Assembly (NCBI RefSeq): GCF_014930365.1
Contig: NZ_JABXWI010000007.1
Span: 434,001-498,000, forward strand
Source of the DNA: Streptomyces caniscabiei
GTDB taxonomy: Bacteria > Actinomycetota > Actinomycetes > Streptomycetales > Streptomycetaceae
Direction: 5' to 3'
DNA: 64,000 nt
A program made the position numbers and the translations under genes. Positions 36,906 to 44,792 of the stretch are shown here, one piece after another. Positions within the stretch are counted from its first letter, which is position 1, and each line of letters begins with the position of its first letter. Below the pieces are notes generated by a model. That model had not been told where the DNA came from. It did no database searches and saw only the letters and a list, made by a program, of their open reading frames with translations.

Positions 36906-37802
36906 GATCTCCAGCACCTGGACGGCCCACGCGCTGAAGCCGCCCTTCTCCGGATCCGGTTTGTACTGCGCGAAGCCCGGCAGTCCGTTGACCGCGACCG
37001 GCACCAGATGGGATCCGGCGCAGGGCGCGCCGAGGGTGGTCATGAACCCGGTGATGTCGCCGGTGCCGGTCAGCCACAGGTCGAACGGCGGCATCGTCAT
37101 GACCGCGTCCTCGTGCAGCAGGGCCGTCAGCGCCGCCATGTCGTACCCCTCGAAGGCGGCCACATAGCGCTCCAGCAGCTTCTGCTGGTCGTCGTCGAGC
37201 GGGTCGGAGACATCGGCCGGCGCGACCTGCCCGTCGCCCTCGGCGAGGGTGGCGCGGGCCCGCTGGAGCGCGCTGTTCACCGAGGCGACGGAGGTGTCGA
37301 GCAGCTCGGCGACCTCGCTGGCCTTCCATGCCAGCACCTCACGCAGGATCAGCACCGCCCGCTGCTTGGACGGCAGCTTCTGCAGCGCGGCGACGAACGC
37401 CAGCCGCACCGACTCCTTGGCCACGGCGGCCTCCGCCGGGTCGTCGGTGGTCGGCAGCACCCGGGCGTCCGGCACCGGCTCCAGCCAGGTGTTGTCGGGG
37501 CGGGGGGAGAGGGCGGCCTGCGCGAGCGGCGTCGAGTCGGTGAGGTCCATGGGCCGTGCCCTCTTGTTCCCCGCGGTCAGCATGTCGAGGCAGACGTTCG
37601 TGGCGATGCGGTAGAGCCACGACCGCAGGGAGGACCGCCCCTCGAACTTCTCGTAGCTCCGCCAGGCCCTGATCATCGTGTCCTGCACGGCGTCCTCGGC
37701 CTCGAAGGACGACCCCAGCATCCGATAGCAGTACCCGGTCAGCTCGACCCGGTGTTTCTCCAGCCGGACGTCCAGTTCCGCCGTCGCCGTACCGTCGCTC
37801 AT
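36798..37802 (-). CDS. SigG-like ECF sigma factor with C-terminal SnoaL-like domain
   Basis: The 334-residue protein has region 2 (LTGYCYRMLGSSFEAEDAVQ, RSSLRSWLYRIATNVCLDML) and region 4 (LQKLPSKQRAVLILREVLAW, ASVASVNSALQRARATLAEG). A roughly 130-residue SnoaL-like domain follows (LLERYVAAFEGYDMAALTAL, GPC-less core, HCFLDTARWFPLFDLPLHLE). This matches the long ECF group related to mycobacterial SigG (TIGR02960-type), in which the extra domain tunes activity without a separate anti-sigma factor. ATG 37802 follows a short leader. It ends inside the convergent STAS gene. Confidence 0.85.
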   Translation of the reverse strand: MSDGTATAELDVRLEKHRVELTGYCYRMLGSSFEAEDAVQDTMIRAWRSYEKFEGRSSLRSWLYRIATNVCLDMLTAGNKRARPMDLTDSTPLAQAALSPRPDNTWLEPVPDARVLPTTDDPAEAAVAKESVRLAFVAALQKLPSKQRAVLILREVLAWKASEVAELLDTSVASVNSALQRARATLAEGDGQVAPADVSDPLDDDQQKLLERYVAAFEGYDMAALTALLHEDAVMTMPPFDLWLTGTGDITGFMTTLGAPCAGSHLVPVAVNGLPGFAQYKPDPEKGGFSAWAVQVLEISAGRIAGFHCFLDTARWFPLFDLPLHLEGKPDQAQ

Positions 37803-37931
37803 GGCCAACCCACCCCTGTGGCTCACTCCGTCGCACGCACCCTTGCGCACCACCTCGGAAGCTACCGCAGCCCACTGACAACGGCCTGGCGAAGGGGTGA
37901 AGGAGCAGGTCAGGGGTTCGTGGGCCCGGGG

Positions 37932-37993
37932 CGAAAAGCACGGGGCGCAGCCCCTGCTCTTCAGGGGCGCGGGGAACTGCGCGAGAAGCCCCA
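37932..37993 (-). repeat. dispersed repeat, copy 4, with hairpin
   Basis: The core CAGGGGCGCGGGGAACTGCG is preceded by an imperfect hairpin (GAAAAGCACGGGGC / GCCCCTGCTCTTC) like that of copy 1. It lies between the sigma gene and the end of the MFS gene. Confidence 0.75.
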
Positions 37994-38043
37994 CCGGACG
38001 CGCGCCGACCCACCCACCCCGCGCGGCGCGCGAAGCGCAAACC

Positions 38044-39309
38044 TCAGTGAACCCGCACCGGCGCCCGCCGAGCCGCACGCGACCCCACCACAGTGATCCC
38101 CACAACCCCCACCACAGCCAGCAGTCCCAGCGAAACCGTCCCGCCCCAGCCGCCCGCGTGGAACGCGACCGCACCCAGCGTGCTGCCCGCGCTGGAGCCC
38201 ACGTAGTACGCCGACTGGTACAGCGCCGACGCCTGCGCCCGCCCCTCCTTCGCCGTGTGGCTCACCGACGACGACGCGGCGGCGTGCCCCGCGAAGAAGC
38301 CGGCGGTGATGAGAACGAGGCCGAGCAGGACCAGCGGGAGCGCGTCGGAGAGCGACACCAGCAGTCCGGCGGTCGTCGTGCCGCCCGCCAGGTACAACGC
38401 GCCCCTGCGCCCCAGCCGGCCCACCAGCTTCCCGGCGGTGGACGCCGACACCGTACCCACCAGGTACACGAGGAAGATCGACCCGATGACGCCCTGCGGC
38501 AGCGAGAAGGGCGCCTCGGTCAGCCGGTAGCCGATCACCGTGTACACGGCGCCGAAGACCGTCATGAACAGCGCGCCGATCGCGTACAGCCGCCGCAGCA
38601 GCGGGTTGGCGAGGTGCGCCCGGACCGTGCGGGCCAGGACCCCGGGCCGCAGTGACCCGGCGACGAAGTGCCTCGGCGCGGGGAGCAGCAGCCGGAACGC
38701 CACCGCGCACCCGACCGCGATCACCCCGAGCACGCCCAGCGCGACCCGCCAGCCCCATTCCTGGGCGACCCATCCCGTGACGACCCGCCCGCTCATGCCG
38801 CCGACGCTGTTGCCGGCGACGAAGAGACCGATCGCGGTGATGAGGGCCTTGGGCCGCACCTCCTCGGCGAGGTAGGCGGTGGCGGAGGCCGGCACCCCGG
38901 CCAGCGCGGCACCCTGCACGGCCCGCAGCACCACCAGCGCCCCCAGCGAGGGCGCGAAGGGGATCAGCAGCCCGACCGTCACCGCGACCGCCAGCGAGCC
39001 GGTCATCACCGTACGTCGCCCGAACCGCTCCGACAGCGCGCTCATCGGCAGCACGAACAGCGCCAGCGCGCCCGTCGCCGCCGACACCGTCCAGCTGGCC
39101 GCGCTCGCCGTCGTCCCGAAGCCGTCCGAGACCAGCGGCAGCAGCGCCTGCGTGGAGTAGAGGAGAGCGAAGGTGGCGACACCGGCGAGGAACAGCGCGA
39201 GGCTCATCCGCCGGTAGCCGGGCCCGCCCGGGGCCACACGGGAATCGACGGGGGTGCTGACTGATCCGGCGCCCACCCTGGTGGACGCCTCGGTACTCGC
39301 GGAAGGCAT
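38044..39309 (-). CDS. MFS transporter (YnfM-like)
   Basis: The 421-residue inner-membrane protein has twelve predicted transmembrane helices and the MFS loop motif LSERFGRRTVMTGSLAV between helices 2 and 3. FALLYSTQALLPLVSDGFGT and SYSVSHTA-type loops resemble the YnfM/arabinose-efflux group. The substrate is unknown. It diverges from a LysR regulator across a 63-base gap rich in GGAAC/GTTCC half-sites, so that regulator probably controls it. Confidence 0.88.
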   Translation of the reverse strand: MPSASTEASTRVGAGSVSTPVDSRVAPGGPGYRRMSLALFLAGVATFALLYSTQALLPLVSDGFGTTASAASWTVSAATGALALFVLPMSALSERFGRRTVMTGSLAVAVTVGLLIPFAPSLGALVVLRAVQGAALAGVPASATAYLAEEVRPKALITAIGLFVAGNSVGGMSGRVVTGWVAQEWGWRVALGVLGVIAVGCAVAFRLLLPAPRHFVAGSLRPGVLARTVRAHLANPLLRRLYAIGALFMTVFGAVYTVIGYRLTEAPFSLPQGVIGSIFLVYLVGTVSASTAGKLVGRLGRRGALYLAGGTTTAGLLVSLSDALPLVLLGLVLITAGFFAGHAAASSSVSHTAKEGRAQASALYQSAYYVGSSAGSTLGAVAFHAGGWGGTVSLGLLAVVGVVGITVVGSRAARRAPVRVH

Positions 39310-39327
39310 GCCTCGAAACTACGTACG

Positions 39328-39371
39328 CCGTTCCTCATCCGTCCATTGCATGGAACGGTCATAATCGTTCC
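39328..39371. promoter_or_regulatory. candidate LysR operator between MFS and LysR genes
   Basis: Three related half-sites lie in 44 bases: CCGTTCC (39328-39334), GGAACGG (39352-39358) and CGTTCC (39366-39371). The last two form a dyad GGAACG-N8-CGTTCC that ends just before the GTG start of the LysR gene. The layout fits autoregulation and control of the divergent transporter. Confidence 0.65.
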
Positions 39372-39372
39372 T

Positions 39373-40362
39373 GTGACGCATCAGCAGAGGTCAGGGCCGC
39401 GGCTGTCACCGTCCGGTGACACAGAAGACATCGAGCGCTCCGAGCACACCGAGGACATCGAGGACATCGTCCTGCGCCTCGCCCCCCGCCTCGCCTACTT
39501 CGCCGGGGTCGCCCGCACCGAGCACGTCACCCGTGCCGCGCAGGAGATGCAGGTCCCGCAGTCGACGCTGTCGCGGGCGATGGTCCGCCTGGAACAGGAC
39601 CTGGGCGTCGACCTGTTCGCCCGCCGGGGGCGCACGGTCTCCCTCACGCACGCCGGCCGCACCTTCCACGCCTCCGTCGAGCGCGCCCTCACCGAGATCG
39701 AACGCGCCGCCGACGAGGTCCGCGCCGACGCCGACCCCGCCACCGGCAAGGTCGCCTTCGGCTTCCTGCACACCATGGGCGCCGAGACCGTCCCCGGCCT
39801 CCTCCAGGCCTTCCGCGCCGAGCACCCCCGGGTCCGCTTCAGCCTCGTCCAGAACTACGGCGAGGCCATGCTCGAACGCCTGCGCGCGGGCGAACTCGAC
39901 CTCTGTCTCACCTCACCCGTCCCGGACGCCCCCGACCTGGTGGCCCGCCGGCTCGACGAACAGAAGCTGCGCCTCGTCGTCCCCGCCGACCACCGTCTCG
40001 CCGCCCGCAAGCGCGTCCGCCTCGCCGAGGCCGCCGACGAAACCTTCGTCACCCTCGAACCCGGCTACGGCATGCGCCGCATCACCGACGACCTCTGCAA
40101 GGAGGCCGGCTTCAAACCCCGCGTCGCCTTCGAGGGGGAGGAGGCGGAGACCCTGCGGGGCCTGGTGGCGGCAGGCCTGGGCGTGGCCCTCCTGCCCCCA
40201 CCCGCCGTCCCGCGACCGGGCGTCGTCGAGCTGACGGTCACCGCCCCGAGAGCGGCCCGCGAGATCGGGGTGGCCTGGCTGGACGGCCACCCCGACACAC
40301 CCCCGGTCGCGGCCTTCAAGAAGTTCCTGCTGTCGAGAAGGGGCCGCCTCCTCCACGACTGA
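39373..40362 (+). CDS. LysR-family transcriptional regulator
   Basis: The 329-residue protein has an N-terminal winged helix (about 35-95, LAYFAGVARTEHVTRAAQEM, VPQSTLSRAMVRLEQDLGVD, LFARRGRTVSLTHAG) and a periplasmic-binding-type effector domain (VAFGFLHTMGAETVPGLLQA, ELDLCLTSPVP, LRLVVPADHRLA, GLGVALLPPPAVP). GTG 39373 is chosen because the operator-like dyad ends one base earlier and an ATG at 39346 would place the dyad inside the gene. Divergence from the MFS gene suggests it senses that transporter's substrate. Confidence 0.88.
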   Translation: MTHQQRSGPRLSPSGDTEDIERSEHTEDIEDIVLRLAPRLAYFAGVARTEHVTRAAQEMQVPQSTLSRAMVRLEQDLGVDLFARRGRTVSLTHAGRTFHASVERALTEIERAADEVRADADPATGKVAFGFLHTMGAETVPGLLQAFRAEHPRVRFSLVQNYGEAMLERLRAGELDLCLTSPVPDAPDLVARRLDEQKLRLVVPADHRLAARKRVRLAEAADETFVTLEPGYGMRRITDDLCKEAGFKPRVAFEGEEAETLRGLVAAGLGVALLPPPAVPRPGVVELTVTAPRAAREIGVAWLDGHPDTPPVAAFKKFLLSRRGRLLHD

Positions 40363-40384
40363 CGCGAGCCGCGGCCGCGCCCCT

Positions 40385-40416
40385 CCAGGGGCGCGGGGAA
40401 CCGCGCGACCAGCCAC
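40385..40416 (-). repeat. dispersed repeat, copy 5
   Basis: CAGGGGCGCGGGGAACCGCG, continuing CGACCAGCCAC, differs from copy 3 by one base (C for T). It lies between the convergent LysR and alpha/beta hydrolase genes. Confidence 0.75.
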
Positions 40417-40442
40417 CCACGGCCCGCAGCCGCGAGACGACA

Positions 40443-41213
40443 TCAACCAGCTCGACGCGAGCGCTGCCGCCCGAAGCCGGAGGCGAGCGGCATCCGCAAC
40501 CCCAACGGCGGCGGCGCCGCGAGCGCGTCCTCCACAGGCCGGGCGAACGTCCTCCCGAACAGCACCCCCATCACGAAGTCCGCGGCCAGCGCGTGCACCT
40601 CGTCCCGGTACTGCGTCAGCCCGTGGCGATCCGCGTGCACCTCGAACCGGCAGATGCCGGGGTTCGTCTTCTTCGCCCGCGCCGCGAACCGGAACGACAA
40701 CTCGGGATCCACCCGCTCGTCGTTGGTCCCGTGCACGATCAGCACCCGCCGCCCGGCCAGCTGTTTCACCGGTTCGGGCGGCGCCGCGACATCCTCCTCG
40801 GGCAACCAGGGAGCGATGGCCAGCACGGAGTTGACGGCCTCGTGCCCGCCCGCGTGCAGCGCGGCCCGCGCCCCCATGTGCAGCCCGGCCAGACACACCG
40901 GGACGTCTCCGTAGCGCCGGACGACCTCGTCCACGGCCCACTCGGCGTCCCGCGCCAGCCGCGCCTGGGACCCGTTCCACCCCCGGTAGCGGTAGTGCAC
41001 GACATGCGTGGCCAGTCCCTCCGTACGGCCCGCGCGGGCCAGCCGGCGGCCGAGGGCGCGCACGGAGGCCGTGGCCATCACGGAGGAGGGTCTGCGGGTG
41101 GATGCCTCGTCGCCGGCCGGCAGGAGCAGGACGACCCCGCCGACCGTGCTCGGCTCCGGGCCGATCGTCCGCCCAAGTCGGGGCGTACGTACCGGCATTG
41201 CTTGCTGCGCCAT
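40443..41213 (-). CDS. alpha/beta-hydrolase-fold protein with atypical nucleophile elbow
   Basis: The 256-residue protein has an alpha/beta-hydrolase layout: VVLLLPAGDEASTRRPS near the oxyanion region, THVVHYRYRGWNGSQARLA, VCLAGLHMGARAALHAG at the elbow, VLIVHGTNDERVDPELS (acid Asp165) and HADRHGLTQYRDEV (His197). The elbow would normally read GxSxG, but here it is G-L-H-M-G with His112 at the nucleophile position. It may therefore be non-hydrolytic or use another chemistry. It lies upstream of, and divergent from, adenosine deaminase, separated by 113 bases. Confidence 0.75.
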   Translation of the reverse strand: MAQQAMPVRTPRLGRTIGPEPSTVGGVVLLLPAGDEASTRRPSSVMATASVRALGRRLARAGRTEGLATHVVHYRYRGWNGSQARLARDAEWAVDEVVRRYGDVPVCLAGLHMGARAALHAGGHEAVNSVLAIAPWLPEEDVAAPPEPVKQLAGRRVLIVHGTNDERVDPELSFRFAARAKKTNPGICRFEVHADRHGLTQYRDEVHALAADFVMGVLFGRTFARPVEDALAAPPPLGLRMPLASGFGRQRSRRAG

Positions 41214-41298
41214 GACAGAACAGTGTCAGAAGAGATGGTGTACGCCACCCTTCGTGTGGGTCACCGTTGGGTATCGACGACACCGCCCGACAGGCGCT

Positions 41299-41310
41299 CT
41301 ACGCGCGTAG
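41299..41310 (+). promoter_or_regulatory. candidate nucleoside-regulon operator, site 4 (perfect palindrome)
   Basis: CTACGCGCGTAG is identical to site 3 and lies 16 bases before the ATG of adenosine deaminase. Its right end merges into TAGGCTATAT, which resembles a -10 element, so the operator probably overlaps the promoter. Confidence 0.65.
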
Positions 41311-41326
41311 GCTATATCGTGCGAAA

Positions 41327-42490
41327 ATGACGAACCAGACCGACCCGACCGGTAACACCCCGGACTCGGACCAGATCCGCCGGGCGCCCAAGGTTCTGCT
41401 GCACGACCACCTCGACGGCGGCCTGCGCCCCGGAACCATCGTCGAACTCGCCCGCGACCGCGGGTACTCCCAGCTCCCCGAGACCGACGCCGACCGCCTC
41501 GGCACCTGGTTCAGCGAGGCCGCCGACTCCGGCTCGCTGGAGCGGTACCTGGAGACCTTCTCCCACACCGTCGCCGTCATGCAGACCCGCGACGCCCTCG
41601 TCCGCGTCGCCGCCGAGTGCGCCGAGGACCTCGCCGCCGACGGCGTCGTCTACGCCGAGATCCGCTACGCCCCCGAGCAGCACCTCGAAGGCGGGCTGAC
41701 CCTCGAAGAGGTCGTCGAGGCCGTCAACGAGGGCTTCCGGGAAGGCGAGCGCCGGGCCAGGGCCGACGGCCACCGCATCCGCGTCGGCGCCCTGCTCACC
41801 GCCATGCGGCACGCGGCCCGCGCCCTGGAGATCGCCGAACTCGCCAACCGCTACCGCGACCTGGGCGTCGCCGGCTTCGACATCGCGGGCGCCGAGGCCG
41901 GTTACCCGCCCACCCGCCACCTCGACGCCTTCGAGTACCTCAAGCGCGAGAACAACCACTTCACCATCCACGCCGGGGAGGCCTTCGGACTCCCCTCCAT
42001 CTGGCAGGCCCTGCAGTGGTGCGGCGCCGACCGGCTCGGCCACGGCGTCCGCATCATCGACGACATCCAGGTGCACGAGGACGGCTCCGTGAAGCTCGGC
42101 CGCCTCGCCTCCTACGTCCGCGACAAGCGCATCCCGTTGGAGCTCTGCCCCAGCTCCAACCTCCAGACCGGTGCCGCCCGTTCGTACGCCGAGCACCCCA
42201 TCGGACTGCTGCGGCGACTGCATTTCCGGGCCACCGTGAACACCGACAACCGGCTGATGTCCCACACCAGCATGAGCCGCGAATTCGAGCACCTTGTCGA
42301 CGCTTTCGGTTACACGCTCGACGACATGCAGTGGTTCTCGGTCAATGCTATGAAGTCAGCATTCATTCCTTTCGATGAACGACTGGCCATGATCAATGAC
42401 GTGATCAAGCCCGGATACGCCGAGCTGAAATCCGAATGGCTGTTCCGTCAGACCGCCTCCACCAGCGGTTCTGTCGACGAACAGGGCTGA
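41327..42490 (+). CDS. add: adenosine deaminase
   Basis: The 387-residue zinc enzyme converts adenosine and deoxyadenosine to inosine forms. It has KVLLHDHLDGGLRPGTIVEL (two His ligands), VVYAEIRYAPEQH, FTIHAGEAFGLPSIWQAL (His ligand and catalytic Glu), RLGHGVRIIDD, ELCPSSNLQTGA and FRATVNTDNRLMS (Asp ligand). ATG 41327 follows the operator and a short leader without an obvious ribosome site, so the message may be nearly leaderless. The shared operator ties it to the transport operon at 29995. Confidence 0.94.
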   Translation: MTNQTDPTGNTPDSDQIRRAPKVLLHDHLDGGLRPGTIVELARDRGYSQLPETDADRLGTWFSEAADSGSLERYLETFSHTVAVMQTRDALVRVAAECAEDLAADGVVYAEIRYAPEQHLEGGLTLEEVVEAVNEGFREGERRARADGHRIRVGALLTAMRHAARALEIAELANRYRDLGVAGFDIAGAEAGYPPTRHLDAFEYLKRENNHFTIHAGEAFGLPSIWQALQWCGADRLGHGVRIIDDIQVHEDGSVKLGRLASYVRDKRIPLELCPSSNLQTGAARSYAEHPIGLLRRLHFRATVNTDNRLMSHTSMSREFEHLVDAFGYTLDDMQWFSVNAMKSAFIPFDERLAMINDVIKPGYAELKSEWLFRQTASTSGSVDEQG

Positions 42491-42504
42491 ACAGCGGCAT
42501 CGGG

Positions 42505-42538
42505 AAGCGGTCGCGCCGACGGCGACGCGGCCGCTTTT
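42505..42538 (+). terminator. terminator after add
   Basis: AAGCGG pairs with CCGCTT and an inner CGCG with CGCG, followed by TT. The hairpin begins 15 bases after the stop. Confidence 0.6.
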
Positions 42539-42623
42539 CGATGTTTGCCTCCGGCGGGACTTTGGTGTTTACGTTTCGGCACCGCTCACCACCCGCCAAA
42601 CGCATTCCAAGGACGCATTCAAC

Positions 42624-42992
42624 ATGAAGCAGTCTGCTGCCAAGACCCTCGGTGTCGCCGTCGTCGGTGCCGCCATCGCCGCCGCGGGCGCGGGCGCCGC
42701 GAACGCCGCACCGGGTGCCCCCGACGCCTCCCAGGCCCTCGGCACCGTCACCCAGGCGCTGCCCGTGGAGAACGTCACGAAGGTGCTGCCGGCCGCCTCC
42801 GGCGCCCTCGCCCAGGGTCAGAGCGCGCTCGGCGCCGGCCTCGAAGCCGCCCAGCCCGCCGCCACCAACGTCCTCGCCGAGGGCCCCACCGCCCCCGTCG
42901 CCGGACTGCTCGGCGGCCTCCCCGTCGGCAAGACCCTCCCCGCCAAGGGCCTCGGCGTCAACGGCCTGCCCCTCGGCGGCGGCGCCGCCTGA
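42624..42992 (+). CDS. small secreted Ala/Gly-rich protein
   Basis: The 122-residue product has a clear signal peptide (KTLGVAVVGAAIAAAGAGAANAAPG, likely cut after ANA). The mature part, about 93 residues, is rich in Ala, Gly, Leu and Pro without Cys or charge clusters (ALPVENVTKVLPAASGALAQ, APVAGLLGGLPVGKTLPAKG). Function is unknown. ATG 42624 follows a purine stretch, and a perfect terminator follows the gene. It is compositionally like the secreted protein at 49093. Confidence 0.75.
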   Translation: MKQSAAKTLGVAVVGAAIAAAGAGAANAAPGAPDASQALGTVTQALPVENVTKVLPAASGALAQGQSALGAGLEAAQPAATNVLAEGPTAPVAGLLGGLPVGKTLPAKGLGVNGLPLGGGAA

Positions 42993-43013
42993 GGCGCGTC
43001 ACCACAGCCGTAC

Positions 43014-43040
43014 GGGGCGCACCCACGAAGGGTGCGCCCC
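43014..43040. terminator. terminator between convergent genes
   Basis: A perfect 11-bp stem (GGGGCGCACCC with GGGTGCGCCCC) has a 5-base loop. It serves the secreted-protein gene and probably the convergent PspC gene. Confidence 0.8.
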
Positions 43041-43053
43041 GCCGGTGTGCGTG

Positions 43054-43254
43054 TCACCAGGCCGCGCGGGCCTTGCCCTCGGCGGGGAACAGGATCCACA
43101 GGGCTATGTACAGCAGGAACTGCGGGCCCGGAAGCAGACACGACACCAGGAAGATCACGCGCATCGTGGTCGCGGAGGTGCCGAAGCGCCGTGCCAGCGC
43201 GGCGCACACTCCGCCGATCATGCGGCCTTCGGTGGGGCGGGCAAGGCGGCTCAT
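43054..43254 (-). CDS. small PspC-domain membrane protein
   Basis: The 66-residue protein is essentially one PspC domain: RLARPTEGRMIGGVCAALAR, then TTMRVIFLVSCLLPGPQFLL and YIALWILFPAE, with one or two membrane segments. PspC proteins are linked to envelope-stress sensing, but small free-standing forms have no defined role. ATG 43254 is chosen because AAGGAG lies just upstream; a longer frame to 43338 lacks this. Confidence 0.82.
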   Translation of the reverse strand: MSRLARPTEGRMIGGVCAALARRFGTSATTMRVIFLVSCLLPGPQFLLYIALWILFPAEGKARAAW

Positions 43255-43378
43255 GAGGGCTCCTTCGTCAGCGTAGGACGTCGACCGCGGGCCGACGGTG
43301 GGGCGGAGCCTCGAAGCGGCCACCGCTCTCTTTTCCACACCTTCGACGCTACGGTGACGAAGCGGACGAAGCGTCCCT

Positions 43379-43933
43379 CTACGGGGCCATCCCGACCCTG
43401 GGAATCGTCGGGGTCAGACCCTGAGGCAACTCCTCGGGGCGCGACCGGTCCTCCCGCACCCGGGTCGCGGCCCTCCGCCGCAACGCCGACCTGACCGCCG
43501 GGACGACCGCGAGATGGGCGAGGCCCACGCCGACCGAGTTCAGCAGGATCGAGTCGATGTCGACGACCTGACCGGGCACCCCGGTCTGCAGCAGCTCGAT
43601 CGCCAGCGACAGCAGCGCCCCCGCCGCGACCGACCGCGCCAGCGAGGCGAACGGTGACCCGGCGAGCCTGCCGTGCAGCATCGGCAGCAGGACGCCCAGC
43701 GGGGCGAGCAGCGCCAGCCCCTCACCGATGCGATGGGCCGCCTCGGGCCAGCCGAGCGCCAGATCCGCTCTGATTCCTGCGAACGGCCGCAGATTCGCGG
43801 GACTCATCCAGGTGACGTCCAGCGGACGCAGCGTGATCCAGGCAACGACCGCGAGATGCGCGACGAGGAGGACACCCCCCGCCGCACGGACACGGACCCC
43901 GGCGCTACCGCCGTTCGTACCTTGAGGCTGCAC
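43379..43933 (-). CDS. VanZ-family membrane protein
   Basis: The 184-residue protein has four to five membrane segments, including VLLVAHLAVVAWITLRPLDV, GEGLALLAPLGVLLPML and SVAAGALLSLAIELLQTGVP. It carries the VanZ motif GQVVDIDSILLNSVGVGLAH. Members of this family affect glycopeptide resistance or wall polymers, but most have no known role. GTG 43933 is preferred to TTG 43942, because a G-run that can serve as a ribosome site lies just before it. The basic tail (RRRAATRVREDRSRPEE) is cytoplasmic. Confidence 0.8.
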   Translation of the reverse strand: MQPQGTNGGSAGVRVRAAGGVLLVAHLAVVAWITLRPLDVTWMSPANLRPFAGIRADLALGWPEAAHRIGEGLALLAPLGVLLPMLHGRLAGSPFASLARSVAAGALLSLAIELLQTGVPGQVVDIDSILLNSVGVGLAHLAVVPAVRSALRRRAATRVREDRSRPEELPQGLTPTIPRVGMAP

Positions 43934-44099
43934 GCCCCCCAAGACGCGGCCCCCGGCACGATCGGTTGCAGGGACTTTTTTGAGGCTCGGTTCGCCTCCG
44001 GGGCGCTGCTCACTCGCCGACCCTGTTGTAGTTGCCCTGACAGTGGGCCTCTGGGGGTGGGCCGCCCGTGTTCGACCGGCGACCGCGCCTGCGCGGCCG

Positions 44100-44792
44100 T
44101 CAGGAGCCGTTGATCTCCTCGGAAGGGGGGTTGCCCTCGCCCGGGGACGACTCGGTCTCCTGCGTGCACTCGTAGCGGCGTAGCGACTCCGCGCTCGTGC
44201 TGCCCAGGACCACCGAGCCGTTGTCGCCGGCGGCCGCCGAGTCGGCGAAGGTGCAGACGATCTGGGCCAGGGCGTATTTGGGGAGGGAGTCGGGGGAGGC
44301 GGACAGGCGGAGCGTGTCCTCGGGGTCGCCGGGGGAGGGGCCCGTGACCGTCAGGCCGGGCGGGACGGCCGTGCTGTAACCGGCCTCGTCCTCGACCTCA
44401 CTGGGGTCGCCGGCGAGGGCGTCCAGCAGGCCCTGGGCGACGACGACACGCCGCCGGGCCTCCTCGGTGCCCTCGGCGACCTGCATCGAGCGGTTGACGC
44501 GGACGAGCGCCCCGGAGCAGAGCAGGAACACCTCGACCGGCACACCGGCGGGGGTCGCCTGGGGCGAGAGGTCCGTCGCCGACAGCTCGCACGGCACCAT
44601 CGAGGGTGCCGGACCGAAGTCCGTCGGCACCTGGGTGGCGCGGATGCCGCAGCCCGCGAGGAGGCCGGCGAGGGCCCCGGTCGCGGCCAGGACCCGTACG
44701 CGTCGCCCGCGCGAGCGCCGTGTCCCCGCGTCCGGCACGCGCGTCCCCCGGGGTTCGGCGTCGGCTCGTCCTCGTGCGCTTCGTATCGTCAC
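44100..44792 (-). CDS. lipoprotein of the afsQ operon (GerMN-like region)
   Basis: The 230-residue product has a basic start and a lipobox LLAGCG in VRVLAATGALAGLLAGCG. The exported part contains VPVEVFLLCSGALVRVNRSM and ARRRVVVAQGLLDALAGDPS, which look like a GerMN/spore-lipoprotein domain, and two further Cys that may pair. GTG 44792 overlaps the afsQ2 stop by four bases, so it is the third gene of the operon afsQ1-afsQ2-lipoprotein. In S. coelicolor a lipoprotein gene also follows afsQ2. A sensory or signal-modulating role is inferred from position. Confidence 0.82.
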   Translation of the reverse strand: MTIRSARGRADAEPRGTRVPDAGTRRSRGRRVRVLAATGALAGLLAGCGIRATQVPTDFGPAPSMVPCELSATDLSPQATPAGVPVEVFLLCSGALVRVNRSMQVAEGTEEARRRVVVAQGLLDALAGDPSEVEDEAGYSTAVPPGLTVTGPSPGDPEDTLRLSASPDSLPKYALAQIVCTFADSAAAGDNGSVVLGSTSAESLRRYECTQETESSPGEGNPPSEEINGS

